Assembly: GCA_964652155.1 (NCBI GenBank)
Contig: CAZZBK010000021.1
Coordinates: forward strand, 1-49,642
DNA: 49,642 nucleotides
Source: CAZZBK01 sp964652155
Lineage (GTDB): Bacteria; Planctomycetota; Planctomycetia; Pirellulales; PNKZ01
Direction: 5' to 3'
This document shows positions 7,781 through 16,241 of the stretch, piece by piece. Every line of letters begins with the position of its first letter. Within the stretch, counting starts at the first letter, position 1. Made by a program: the position numbers and the translations under genes. The notes beneath the pieces were generated by a model. The model searched no databases and had not been told where the DNA came from. It worked only from the letters and a program-made list of their open reading frames with translations.

Positions 7781-9120
7781 ATCCGCGTTCGACCGCCGGT
7801 CATTGGTCCCGACAATGGTTGCACGATTATGCGATCGTGCTGGTCTTGTTGACCCTGGCCGGCTTCTTTGCCGCCGTCACCTGGAGCGACCAACGGTTGG
7901 GAGACATCGCCGCCGCGCGACAATTGGCGGATCAGATCAACGAACAACGCGGTACCACACCCCTGCGTGTATTCATTGTCGCGCGGGCCAACGACAAGGA
8001 ACAACTGTTCGTCGACGAACTCAAGGCCAGGCTGAGCGCCGGCGGCGCTCAGGTCGTGGGACAGGCGCTCGGCGAACCGGTCGAGGCTAAAAAGCAGCTC
8101 AGCGATTTTCTCGCTCAAGGGGGCACTCTCGACCGGCTAGCGTGCCACTACGCGGCCGCCAAATGGACGCTCTACGCGCCCCTCGCCGAGCAGTACCCCG
8201 CGCTCAAGCAAGCGCTGCTCATGCAGCCCGCTCGTTCGCGCGGGTCGAGCTTCTTGCGGAGCGAGAACCTGCTCAACATTGCTAACCAGATCGCGATCAT
8301 CGCTATTCTGGCGATCGGCATGACGATGGTGATCATCACCGGCGGCATCGACTTGTCGGTCGGCAGCCTCATTGCCCTGTCGGCGGTCGTATGTACCCGA
8401 CTGATCCGCGATTACGCACACGCTGAGCAAGCCGGCATCATGGGGATGACACTCAGCGCCCTGGTGGCGATCGCGTTGTGCGGCGGCTGCGGAATCGTGA
8501 CCGCGTTGTGCATCACCCGCTTCCGTGTCCCGCCGTTTATTGTGACCGTGGCGATGATGCTCGTGGCCAGCGGGTTTGCGTATCTGGCTTCAGCCGGGCA
8601 GTCGATCAATCAGGTCCCTGATTCGTTCATCTGGCTTGGTCGAGGGGACGATCTGCTGCATATCCCGAACGCGGTGTTGTTGACCGGCGTGTTGTATGGG
8701 GCCGCACATGCTTTAATGACCCGCACGAGCATGGGTCGGCACATCTATGCGGTGGGGGGGAACGCCGAGGCGGCGCGGCTCTCGGGCGTGCAGGTCGATC
8801 GGGTGCTGATCGTGGTCTATCTGCTGAGCGGGTTGCTCTCTGGGCTCGGCGGCGTCGTGATGGCGTCGCAGCTCAAGAGTGGCGCGCCGACGTATGGTCA
8901 AATGTACGAACTGTTCGTCATTGCCGCGGTGGTCGTCGGCGGCACGAGTTTGTCTGGCGGCGAAGGCCGCATCTTCGGTACGCTCGTCGGCGCGCTGGTG
9001 ATTGCCGTCATTCAGAACGGCATGAACCTGACGGGCATCGAGAGCTACACGCAGAAAGTCGTGCTCGGTACGATCATCCTCGCCGCCGTCATCCTCGACC
9101 GGCTCAAGGCTCGGCTGTAA
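7777..9120 (+). CDS. Sugar ABC transporter permease (RbsC type) with large extracytoplasmic insertion
   Basis: This 447-residue membrane protein forms the translocation pore. From about residue 170 it follows the RbsC pattern, with AIGMTMVIITGGIDLSVGS and the late GGTSLSGGEGRIFGTLVGA loop. A standard RbsC is about 320 residues. Here TM1 (17-36) is followed by roughly 125 extra residues (37-160) before the conserved core. The insert contains an alpha/beta-like stretch beginning RVFIVARANDKEQLFVDELK, which resembles half of a Rossmann-like or periplasmic-binding subdomain. With TM1 crossing outward, this insert would sit on the periplasmic face near the binding protein. The permease call is firm; the role of the insert is unknown. 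Confidence 0.92.
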   Translation: MNPRSTAGHWSRQWLHDYAIVLVLLTLAGFFAAVTWSDQRLGDIAAARQLADQINEQRGTTPLRVFIVARANDKEQLFVDELKARLSAGGAQVVGQALGEPVEAKKQLSDFLAQGGTLDRLACHYAAAKWTLYAPLAEQYPALKQALLMQPARSRGSSFLRSENLLNIANQIAIIAILAIGMTMVIITGGIDLSVGSLIALSAVVCTRLIRDYAHAEQAGIMGMTLSALVAIALCGGCGIVTALCITRFRVPPFIVTVAMMLVASGFAYLASAGQSINQVPDSFIWLGRGDDLLHIPNAVLLTGVLYGAAHALMTRTSMGRHIYAVGGNAEAARLSGVQVDRVLIVVYLLSGLLSGLGGVVMASQLKSGAPTYGQMYELFVIAAVVVGGTSLSGGEGRIFGTLVGALVIAVIQNGMNLTGIESYTQKVVLGTIILAAVILDRLKARL

Positions 9121-9128
9121 GAGGATCT

Positions 9129-9230
9129 AGAGCGTCTAACAAAATGGCGGCAGAGAGGGGGGGCAGCCCCATTTTTCTCGGCGGCCCTCGAATAATTGGG
9201 ACCGTCTCCAGCCAATTGGTTAGACGCTCT
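9129..9230. repeat. Intergenic element bounded by 12-bp perfect inverted repeats
   Basis: The arms agagcgtctaac (9129-9140) and gttagacgctct (9219-9230) are exact reverse complements, separated by 78 bp, in the gap between the permease and desaturase genes. The interior has short G and C runs and an ATTGG/CCAAT pair. A miniature transposable element or repetitive hairpin is more likely than a terminator, since no T-run follows. A shorter terminal pair, tagagca/tgctcta, bounds another intergenic element at 21158-21285. Confidence 0.55.
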
Positions 9231-9318
9231 TACGGGCTTTTCTCTCCTGGCGGTTAATTCTCCTTGGTGGCCACGGTTAGCACCGCGGCATGACTCTGCG
9301 ATAGGCAAGGAGAAGCGT

Positions 9319-10269
9319 ATGTCTAGGCACTCTGTCGAACCACCCCCGCCGCCACTGCATCAACTAGGCACTGATTTGCTGGAGCTCTCAACATGGCAAC
9401 GCTGGGGGACGTTGCTGCTCCCGTTCGCGTGGGTCACCGCGTACGCTTGGTTGTCGACGCATGGATATTGGCTCACGGCGGGTTTCGCAACGGCCGGTTA
9501 TACCTTTTACAGCTACGGTTCGACGTCGCACGACTTGGTTCATGCCAATGCTGGCTGGCCGCGTTGGTTCAACAACCTCGCGTTATCACTCGTGGAACTG
9601 TGCGGATTGCGGAGCGGGCATGCCTATCGTGCGGCTCATTTGCATCATCACGCACGCTTTCCGGTCGAGGATGACGTCGAAGCGGCCGCCGCTCATGGCA
9701 CGCTAGGGCAAGCGTTGCTCGCCGGGCCGAAGCATCAATGGAACATCGTGCTCTGGGCCCTGCGCCATGCATCGCGGCAAGACCGACGCTGGATCATCGG
9801 TGAGATCGTGGGGTGCGGCCTGATCGTTACCCTGGCGATGATCGGGCTGCCCTATTCCATGCCGCTGCTGGTTTGGAGCGTACTTGTGGTGCTCGGGAGC
9901 TGGACATTCCCACTCATCACGGCGTACATGCCGCATCATGCCCGGGGAGATAATGTCTTGACCCAGACGTATCGCTTTCGAGGCACATTGTACAGCGTGT
10001 TGTTCCGCGAGCACCTTTATCATTTAGAGCATCATCTTTATCCGGCCGTGCCCCATCACCACTGGCCAACACTAGCGCGGCGGCTCGACACGTACCTGGA
10101 CCGGATGGGGGTGCCTCAAGCCGATTTAGATCCGCATTGGCTAACGATCTGGCGTGCCTTAGGGCATGGATGGGATCGGTGTCGCCGGGCGGTTAGAATG
10201 GCTCCGTTCGTTTATGATCTGTTGCGAGGCCATCGAGCGTGCCGGTTCCATCTGAAATCGTCGACGTAG
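9319..10269 (+). CDS. Fatty acid desaturase / carotenoid hydroxylase family membrane di-iron enzyme
   Basis: This 316-residue integral membrane protein carries the three histidine boxes of the family: HDLVH (71-75), HLHHH (107-111) and HLEHH (235-239), with a further histidine-rich YMPHHAR near 203-209. These ligate a di-iron centre that hydroxylates or desaturates a hydrophobic chain using O2. Four hydrophobic segments surround the boxes. The ATG at 9319 is chosen because AAGGAG lies just upstream at 9307-9312; the frame is open further but without support. It overlaps the next membrane-protein gene by 31 bp. The substrate could be an acyl lipid or a carotenoid, and the sequence does not decide. 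Confidence 0.85.
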   Translation: MSRHSVEPPPPPLHQLGTDLLELSTWQRWGTLLLPFAWVTAYAWLSTHGYWLTAGFATAGYTFYSYGSTSHDLVHANAGWPRWFNNLALSLVELCGLRSGHAYRAAHLHHHARFPVEDDVEAAAAHGTLGQALLAGPKHQWNIVLWALRHASRQDRRWIIGEIVGCGLIVTLAMIGLPYSMPLLVWSVLVVLGSWTFPLITAYMPHHARGDNVLTQTYRFRGTLYSVLFREHLYHLEHHLYPAVPHHHWPTLARRLDTYLDRMGVPQADLDPHWLTIWRALGHGWDRCRRAVRMAPFVYDLLRGHRACRFHLKSST

Positions 10270-11249
10270 ACCAGCGCGGTTTGGGCACCGTGCTGCTCGG
10301 TGATGGCCGCGGACTCATCTCGCTGACGGGAATCTGCCTGGCGATGGCCGGTGGGTTTGTGATCTTTCAGAGTGCGACGGGGCATTTCTTGCCCCACGAC
10401 GTTGACTATTTGGGCATGACCGCCGCTGAGCTGTGTGGCTACGACGAATGTCGCATCGTGCACTTCATGTTTCATGATCGAGTCTCGTTCGGCGGCGTGT
10501 TGGTTGCTGTCGGCGCGCTGTACCTGTGGCTCGCTGAGTTTCCGATGCGTCAACGATTGCCGTGGGCATGGTGGACACTGGCTGGCAGTGGCGCGACGGG
10601 TTTTGCCAGCTTTCTTACCTACCTGGGCTACGGTTACCTCGATTCCTGGCATGGCGTTGCCACGCTGTTTCTGTTGCCATGTTTTATCGCGGGGCTGGTC
10701 TCCTGCTGGTTCACTCTCCCCTCTCATGCCTTGAGAGCCGTCTGGCAAACGCGTCAGCGCATCGACCTGAGCAGCCGACTCGGGCGAGGACGGTTATGTT
10801 TGGTCGTGGCCGCGATGGGAATCACCGGTGCAGGCTTGGTCATCTCGATGGTCGGTATGACCATCGTGTTTGTGCCCCAAGATTTGGCATTTATGCAAGT
10901 CACGGTCGAGTATCTACACCACCTCAACCCTCGGCTCGTCCCGCTGATCGCTCATGATCGGGCCGGCTTTGGTGGCGGACTCATCTCGGGTGGCGTGGCC
11001 CTGATCGGCGTACTCGCTTGGGCTCCCACGAGCCGACACCTATGGCAGATCGCGGCCATGGTCGGCTCGGTCGGCTTCTCGACTGCAATCGCCATTCATT
11101 TCGTGATCGGCTATGACGACGCATTGCACCTCGCGCCAGCAGTGGCTGGGGCGGCGCTCTATCTGCTGGGACTGGCATGGACTCGGCAACCCATGCTGCA
11201 ATGCGCCATACTCTCTGACCGTGAGAATAATTCCCCCACCTTGCGTTAA
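10239..11249 (+). CDS. Polytopic membrane protein with internal duplication, function unknown
   Basis: This 336-residue protein has about eight hydrophobic helices and starts at GTG (an in-frame GTG near 10289 is an alternative). It is built from two related halves. Half 1 (about 24-145) has LPHDVDYLGMT, then HDRVSFGG; half 2 (about 190-320) has VPQDLAFMQVT, then HDRAGFGGG at the equivalent place. Each half also ends in a helix with a GY-D pair (GYGYLDSWH, GYDDALHL). The repeated HDR-x-x-FGG motif suggests paired polar sites in the membrane. I do not recognise a characterised family. It overlaps the desaturase gene, so the two are probably co-expressed and may act on the same lipid-soluble substrate. 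Confidence 0.75.
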   Translation: MPVPSEIVDVDQRGLGTVLLGDGRGLISLTGICLAMAGGFVIFQSATGHFLPHDVDYLGMTAAELCGYDECRIVHFMFHDRVSFGGVLVAVGALYLWLAEFPMRQRLPWAWWTLAGSGATGFASFLTYLGYGYLDSWHGVATLFLLPCFIAGLVSCWFTLPSHALRAVWQTRQRIDLSSRLGRGRLCLVVAAMGITGAGLVISMVGMTIVFVPQDLAFMQVTVEYLHHLNPRLVPLIAHDRAGFGGGLISGGVALIGVLAWAPTSRHLWQIAAMVGSVGFSTAIAIHFVIGYDDALHLAPAVAGAALYLLGLAWTRQPMLQCAILSDRENNSPTLR

Positions 11250-11312
11250 CTGCTCCTGCTCGTTTGCGGTTCGGCTCTTGAAGACCACCTTCACCCTTCG
11301 AGAGTCACGGCC

Positions 11313-12275
11313 ATGAAAATTGTCATCCCAGGCGGCAGCGGACAAGTGGGGACCCTGTTGGCCCGAGCCTTGCACGCCGACGGACATGTGGTCGTCGTGC
11401 TCAGCCGTCGAAAGGCAGCAAACCCCTGGCGGACCGTCGAGTGGGATGGCCGTACGGGCGGCGCGTGGATCCGCGAACTCGACGGGGCCGACGTGCTGAT
11501 CAACCTCGCGGGCCAGAGCGTGAACTGCCGCTATCACGAACGCAATCGTCGGGCGATCATGTCGTCGCGGATCGAGTCGACCCGGGCGATCGGCGAGGCG
11601 TTGCAACACGTGGCTCGTCCGCCGCAGGTCTGGTTGCAAGCGAGCACCGCGACGATTTATGCTCATCGCTACGACGCGCCCAACGACGAACTGACAGGCA
11701 TTCTCGGTGGCCATGAGCCTGATGCCCCATCGAGTTGGAACTTCAGCATCGACGTGGCGACCGCCTGGGAGCGTGAGGCGATCGAGCACCAAAGCCCGCG
11801 CACGCGGCAGGTCCTGCTCCGCTCGGCAATGACGATGAGCGCCGACTCGGGAGGCGTGTTCGATTATCTGCTGCGGCTCGTGCGGCTTGGGCTTGGTGGA
11901 GCGTGCGGGCGAGGCGATCAGTTCATGTCCTGGATTCATGAGTACGATTTTATTCGGGCCATCTACTGGCTGATCGAACACGACGAGTTGGCCGGGGGCG
12001 TGAATCTGGCCGCCCCTTGTCCGCTGCCGAATCGCGAGTTCATGCAGGCCTTACGTGGCGCGTGGGGGATTACGAGAGGGCTGCCCGCTCCGACATGGCT
12101 GCTCGAGTTTGGCACGTTCGTGTTGCGCACCGAAAGCGAGTTGGTGCTCAAGAGTCGGCGCGTCGTGCCGACGAGACTGTTGCAGAGCGGCTTTGAGTTT
12201 GCGTATCGCGCGTGGAGCGATGCGGCCGTCGAGCTGTGCGATCGTTGGCGCACTCGGCAGCGATTAGCGGGGTGA
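11313..12275 (+). CDS. NAD(P)-dependent epimerase/SDR, TIGR01777 (YfcH-like) family
   Basis: This 320-residue protein starts with a Rossmann nucleotide-binding motif, IPGGSGQVG (5-13). The family block DVLINLAGQSVNCRYHERNR (about 60-79), the SSRIESTRAIGEAL helix and a C-terminal DUF1731-like region (about 240-320) identify the extended short-chain dehydrogenase group containing E. coli YfcH and animal SDR39U1. The classical Tyr-x-x-x-Lys catalytic pair is not obvious, as is usual in this group. It probably reduces or oxidises a small metabolite, but no substrate is established. It lies 63 bp after the duplicated membrane protein on the same strand and converges on the spermidine-synthase-like gene. 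Confidence 0.88.
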   Translation: MKIVIPGGSGQVGTLLARALHADGHVVVVLSRRKAANPWRTVEWDGRTGGAWIRELDGADVLINLAGQSVNCRYHERNRRAIMSSRIESTRAIGEALQHVARPPQVWLQASTATIYAHRYDAPNDELTGILGGHEPDAPSSWNFSIDVATAWEREAIEHQSPRTRQVLLRSAMTMSADSGGVFDYLLRLVRLGLGGACGRGDQFMSWIHEYDFIRAIYWLIEHDELAGGVNLAAPCPLPNREFMQALRGAWGITRGLPAPTWLLEFGTFVLRTESELVLKSRRVVPTRLLQSGFEFAYRAWSDAAVELCDRWRTRQRLAG

Positions 12276-12283
12276 ACGACTTG

Positions 12284-14725
12284 CTACTGCGTCGGTTGCG
12301 TGCTCAGCCGGGCGCGCAACGCGCGGCGGAGTTCCTCGTCGCCGACGAATAACTCCTCGCGGAAGCGACGGTGACGGAGCAACTCGGCGTGAATGCCGCG
12401 ATACGCCTCGCCGCGCGGCGATATCGCAGCCAAGTATTGCAAACGCAAATTACCGTCGCGGTTCAACTCGGCGTCGGCGAGCCATGCGGCCAGGTCGGCC
12501 GCGCTGCCGGCGTATGAGCAGCAAACGTCGACAATCGACTCGAAGCCGACCTGCTTGAGTGCCGAGCGCGCGAATCGCATCTCGTCCTGTTCGAGCCGGG
12601 CCTGCAACTGGCCCAAGTCGATCTCCAAGGGCTCGACCGACCCGATGAGCACCAGGTCGTGGCTATTGCCATGCAGGGCGTTGGACCAGACGCTGCCATG
12701 CGGAAACACCCGGAAGAACGTGGCCAGCTCGCTTTTCACGGCGGCCTCGTTGCTCTCGTAAAGGGGGACCCATTGCACGGCCATGCCCCCGGGGCGCAAA
12801 TGATCGCGGACGTGCTCGAAATACTCTTGCGTGTACAGCGTGGCGGCCCCTTTGACCCAAGGGTGAATTGGGTCGGACGTAATCACGTCGAACGACTCGC
12901 GCGACGTGAGCATGTAATGCCGGGCGTCGTCGTACACAACACTCACCGCCGGGTCGGCGAGCACATTCGAGTTTTGGGTCGCAAAATACTTGGCGACCAC
13001 CTGCGGCACCAACGGCTCAATCTCGCAAATCACCAGCCGACGCACGTCGAGGTAAGGCAAGAACGAGCCCGCCGTGACTCCCGCCCCGCAGCCAACGACC
13101 AACACCGAGCGCGGCTGAGGATGGAACAGGGCAGGCAAGTTGGCCAGCATCCGTTGCAGCCGCATGTCGTCGACCGAGTTCGAGGCTTCGACCTTGCCGC
13201 TGACATGAAAGCTCAACAGGCCATGCTCCTGCTCGATCACGGCGACGGTCGAGTTGAGCCCCTCGCCGCGAAACAGTTCCTTGATCGGGGCGTTGATCTG
13301 CGGCGCGAGCCGTCCCCAGCCCACCACTTTGGTCGGCAACGGTTCGAGCCAGAACGTCACGAGCACGGAACCGACGACCCATCCGGCGAACGCGATCACG
13401 GGACGATTACGTTGTGCATCACGCGCATAGAGCCAGGGGATCATGACCAACAGCGACGACACGAGAGCCAGCGCGGCGAGCAACTGCTGGGCGTGGAGCG
13501 TGCCGAGTGGGGGGATCACAAGCAGGCTGAACAGCAGCGCGCCGACGATCGCACCGGCCGTGTTGGCCGCGTACAGTCGGCCAACCTGCGTGGCGTGGGG
13601 TCGACCGCCGCGCGACACGACCGCGAGCGCGAGCGGAAACGACGCGCCCCACAGGAGCGCGCCGGGCAAGACGGCGAGCGCGCAGCGTATCAGATCGAGC
13701 ATGAAGCCGCGCCACTCGCTCGGCGGCAACTCCGCTCCCAACGGCAGATACGGAAACGAGCGGGCCACGACCCAGCCGGTCCAAGCGAGCGCGGCAACCA
13801 GGAATAGCTGACACATCCCCAGCACGCCGCGCAGGTCGGTGGAGTGTCGCGCGATCCAAGCACCCGCGGCGCTACCGACTCCGATACCGATCAAAAAGCC
13901 GGCCAAGATCAACGAGAACGTGTAGGTCGTGTTGCCGAGCGCAAGTGAGATCATCCGCGTCCAGACGACCTCGGCCCCCAAGGCTGTGCAGCCCGACAAG
14001 GCCGCGACGAGATACATCCACCGCGCGTCGCGGCGCGGCGCGGCGTCACTCTCGAGCGGCTCAGCGAGTGCGCGTTGATTGGGCAGTCGTGTCGACAACA
14101 GCCACCCCAGCAGGGCGATCAGGCCGTTGATGCCCATCGCGAAATACGTGGCGGTTGTCAGATCGAACGAGTGGAGCAGCCAGAAACCGGCGAGCAGACA
14201 GCCGAGCACGGCACCGAACGTATTGCCGCCGTAGAACCATCCCAACCAACTGACGCCGCGCGGCGACTGTTCAACCCAGCGAGCGATCGTGGGGAGCGTG
14301 GCCCCCATGAGCAACGTGGGGGGGAGTAGGCACGCGCCGCACAGGGCTCCGCGGAGGACGAGTCCCGGCCAGCCGGCTTGTGCATACTGCACATAAAGCT
14401 GCCCCAGAACCGGCATCACCCACAGCACGCCGAGCGCGAGCAGAGCGATACCCAACTCCAGGGCCGCGTACACGCGCAGCGGGTTGGCCTGCTGGGGCCA
14501 CAGTCGGCGCGGGGCAAGGCTCCCCAGGCACATGCCCCCCATGAACATCGCGAGCAGCCAAGCGAGCGAAATCGTCGTCGAGCCAATGATCAATTCGAGC
14601 AACTGAAACCACACCAGCTCGTAGACCAGCGCCGCGCAACCGCTCCCGACGAACAACAGCAGCACCCATAACAACACGCCGGTTGACAGTCTGGTGGGAG
14701 GCGGCAGTGATTCGTCGGCGGGCAT
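12284..14725 (-). CDS. Membrane-fused spermidine synthase-like protein
   Basis: This 813-residue protein has two parts. Residues about 15-470 form roughly twelve to fourteen membrane helices with small-residue motifs such as FMGGMCLGSLAPRRLW, resembling the membrane half of bacterial fused MFS/spermidine-synthase proteins. Residues about 500-740 form a spermidine-synthase-like Rossmann methyltransferase fold, with VLVVGCGAGVTAG (about 539) for the nucleoside and DVITSDPIHPW (about 612-622) at the usual active-site loop. A soluble spermidine synthase makes spermidine from putrescine and decarboxylated SAM. Whether this membrane form has that activity is not known. The C-terminal tail (about 750-813) is helical. 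Confidence 0.88.
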   Translation of the reverse strand: MPADESLPPPTRLSTGVLLWVLLLFVGSGCAALVYELVWFQLLELIIGSTTISLAWLLAMFMGGMCLGSLAPRRLWPQQANPLRVYAALELGIALLALGVLWVMPVLGQLYVQYAQAGWPGLVLRGALCGACLLPPTLLMGATLPTIARWVEQSPRGVSWLGWFYGGNTFGAVLGCLLAGFWLLHSFDLTTATYFAMGINGLIALLGWLLSTRLPNQRALAEPLESDAAPRRDARWMYLVAALSGCTALGAEVVWTRMISLALGNTTYTFSLILAGFLIGIGVGSAAGAWIARHSTDLRGVLGMCQLFLVAALAWTGWVVARSFPYLPLGAELPPSEWRGFMLDLIRCALAVLPGALLWGASFPLALAVVSRGGRPHATQVGRLYAANTAGAIVGALLFSLLVIPPLGTLHAQQLLAALALVSSLLVMIPWLYARDAQRNRPVIAFAGWVVGSVLVTFWLEPLPTKVVGWGRLAPQINAPIKELFRGEGLNSTVAVIEQEHGLLSFHVSGKVEASNSVDDMRLQRMLANLPALFHPQPRSVLVVGCGAGVTAGSFLPYLDVRRLVICEIEPLVPQVVAKYFATQNSNVLADPAVSVVYDDARHYMLTSRESFDVITSDPIHPWVKGAATLYTQEYFEHVRDHLRPGGMAVQWVPLYESNEAAVKSELATFFRVFPHGSVWSNALHGNSHDLVLIGSVEPLEIDLGQLQARLEQDEMRFARSALKQVGFESIVDVCCSYAGSAADLAAWLADAELNRDGNLRLQYLAAISPRGEAYRGIHAELLRHRRFREELFVGDEELRRALRARLSTQPTQ

Positions 14726-14791
14726 CAGGCGAACGGACTCGACTCGATAGGCGCAGGATATTTCGCTCGGGTGTGTGCGTGGCTGAGCAAC

Positions 14792-14797
14792 TATAAT
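14792..14797 (+). promoter_or_regulatory. Candidate -10 box for the flavoprotein gene
   Basis: A perfect TATAAT lies 50 bp before the chosen ATG in the divergent gap between the spermidine-synthase-like and flavoprotein genes. No good TTGACA-like -35 sits at the usual spacing, so this is only a candidate. Confidence 0.35.
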
Positions 14798-14846
14798 CTA
14801 TTTTTCGGCTCGACGGCCCTTGCGGCTGTGGGGGACTTCCACTCTT

Positions 14847-16160
14847 ATGCCCTTTTTTGACGCCATGAGCACCGCCGACCACGAGCCGAACGCGGCCCTT
14901 GAGCCCGCCCTGTACGATCTGATCGTGATCGGCGCGGGCGCGGCCGGTTTGCTGGCCGCGGCCGAGGCCGCCACGCGAAACTTTCGCGTCGTGCTCTTGG
15001 AGAAGAACCGCAAACCGGGCGTCAAAATCCTCATGTCGGGCGGCACCCGTTGCAACCTGACCCATGACACCGACGCCCGCGGCATCATCAAAGCCTACGG
15101 CAAACCAGGTCGCTTTCTGCACTCGGCCCTGGCGGCTCTGGGGCCGCACGAGTTGCGAGCCCTGTTCGATCGTGAAGGGGTGCCGACCAAAGTTGAGGAG
15201 ACCGGCAAGGTCTTCCCCGTCAGTAATCACGCGCTCGACGTGCAGCAGGCGCTCGTGCGTCGACTTGAACGGAGCGGCGCCGAGTTGGCGATCGACGAGC
15301 CCGCCGTGCGTGTCGAGCGGCACGGCGATGGTTTCGAAATCGAGACGCCGCGCCGCGTCTTGCATGCGCCGCGGCTCATGCTGACCACCGGGGGGCAATC
15401 GTATCCGGGCAGTGGCACCACGGGAGACGGCTTCCGCTGGGCAGCTGCGCTGGGCCACACGATCGTCACCCCGCGCCCGGCGCTCGTGCCGCTCGTGGTC
15501 GAGGAACCGTGGGTGCGCGAGCTCTCAGGCATTACCGTCCCCGATACGCTGGTGCGGGTGATCGACCCAATGTTGTCTGGCAAGAGCGCGGTGCTGATGA
15601 GCGACCGAGGCTCGTTGCTTTTTACGCATGTCGGGCTCTCGGGCCCGGTGGTGCTCAACGTGAGCCGCGCGGTCACCGGTCATCCGCAGCCCCACACGCT
15701 CCGGCTGGAATGCAATTTTTTGCCCGACATGACCGAAGCGGCTTGGCAGCAGCACTGGAACGAGTGTCTGTCACACTCGGGCAAGAAGCACGTGCTTGCG
15801 GCCGTGCCGGAGCTGGTGCCGCGCCGGCTCGCCGAGGCGCTGCTGGCCAACGAACACCTTGCGAGCGACACGCGGCTGGCCGAATTGGGTCGCGCCGCGC
15901 GACAGCAGCTTGTCGAGGCCGTGACCCGCTGCACGCTCCGCATCAGCGGGACCCGCGGCTTTGCCAAGGCCGAGGTCACGGCCGGGGGTGTCTCGCTCGA
16001 CGAGGTCGATTCGAGCACGATGCAAAGCAAGCTCGTGCCGGGACTGTACTTGGCGGGCGAGGTGCTCGACCTGGACGGCCCGATCGGCGGCTACAATTTC
16101 CAGGCGGCCTTTAGCACGGCCTATTTGGCAGCCCACCGGCTAAGTGTACTCGATCGTTGA
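14847..16160 (+). CDS. BaiN/HI0933 family NAD(P)/FAD-dependent oxidoreductase
   Basis: This 437-residue flavoprotein has an N-terminal dinucleotide-binding motif, DLIVIGAGAAGLLAAAEA (24-41), followed by the family hallmark ILMSGGTRCNLTHD. The middle carries LMLTTGGQSYPGSGTTGDG. The C-terminus carries GGVSLDEVDSSTMQSK, then PGLYLAGEVLDLDGPIGGYNFQAAFSTAY, which closes the FAD site. The length matches the family, whose members act on varied small molecules; the substrate here is unknown. Starts at 14847 (MPFFDAM) and 14865 (MSTADHE) are both possible. The frame is open to 14820, but only through a TTG. Confidence 0.9.
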   Translation: MPFFDAMSTADHEPNAALEPALYDLIVIGAGAAGLLAAAEAATRNFRVVLLEKNRKPGVKILMSGGTRCNLTHDTDARGIIKAYGKPGRFLHSALAALGPHELRALFDREGVPTKVEETGKVFPVSNHALDVQQALVRRLERSGAELAIDEPAVRVERHGDGFEIETPRRVLHAPRLMLTTGGQSYPGSGTTGDGFRWAAALGHTIVTPRPALVPLVVEEPWVRELSGITVPDTLVRVIDPMLSGKSAVLMSDRGSLLFTHVGLSGPVVLNVSRAVTGHPQPHTLRLECNFLPDMTEAAWQQHWNECLSHSGKKHVLAAVPELVPRRLAEALLANEHLASDTRLAELGRAARQQLVEAVTRCTLRISGTRGFAKAEVTAGGVSLDEVDSSTMQSKLVPGLYLAGEVLDLDGPIGGYNFQAAFSTAYLAAHRLSVLDR

Positions 16161-16241
16161 GCAATTCTCGCCGTCAGGGTAAACTGGCCAGGGCCGTCAA
16201 TCGCTCTACTCGCTCGCCTCATGCCGCTGGAGAAACCTACC

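Noticed and set aside
12659..13807. 382-codon plus-strand open frame over the spermidine-synthase-like gene
   Set aside because: It is antisense to a well-supported membrane protein, and the translation is charged low-complexity.
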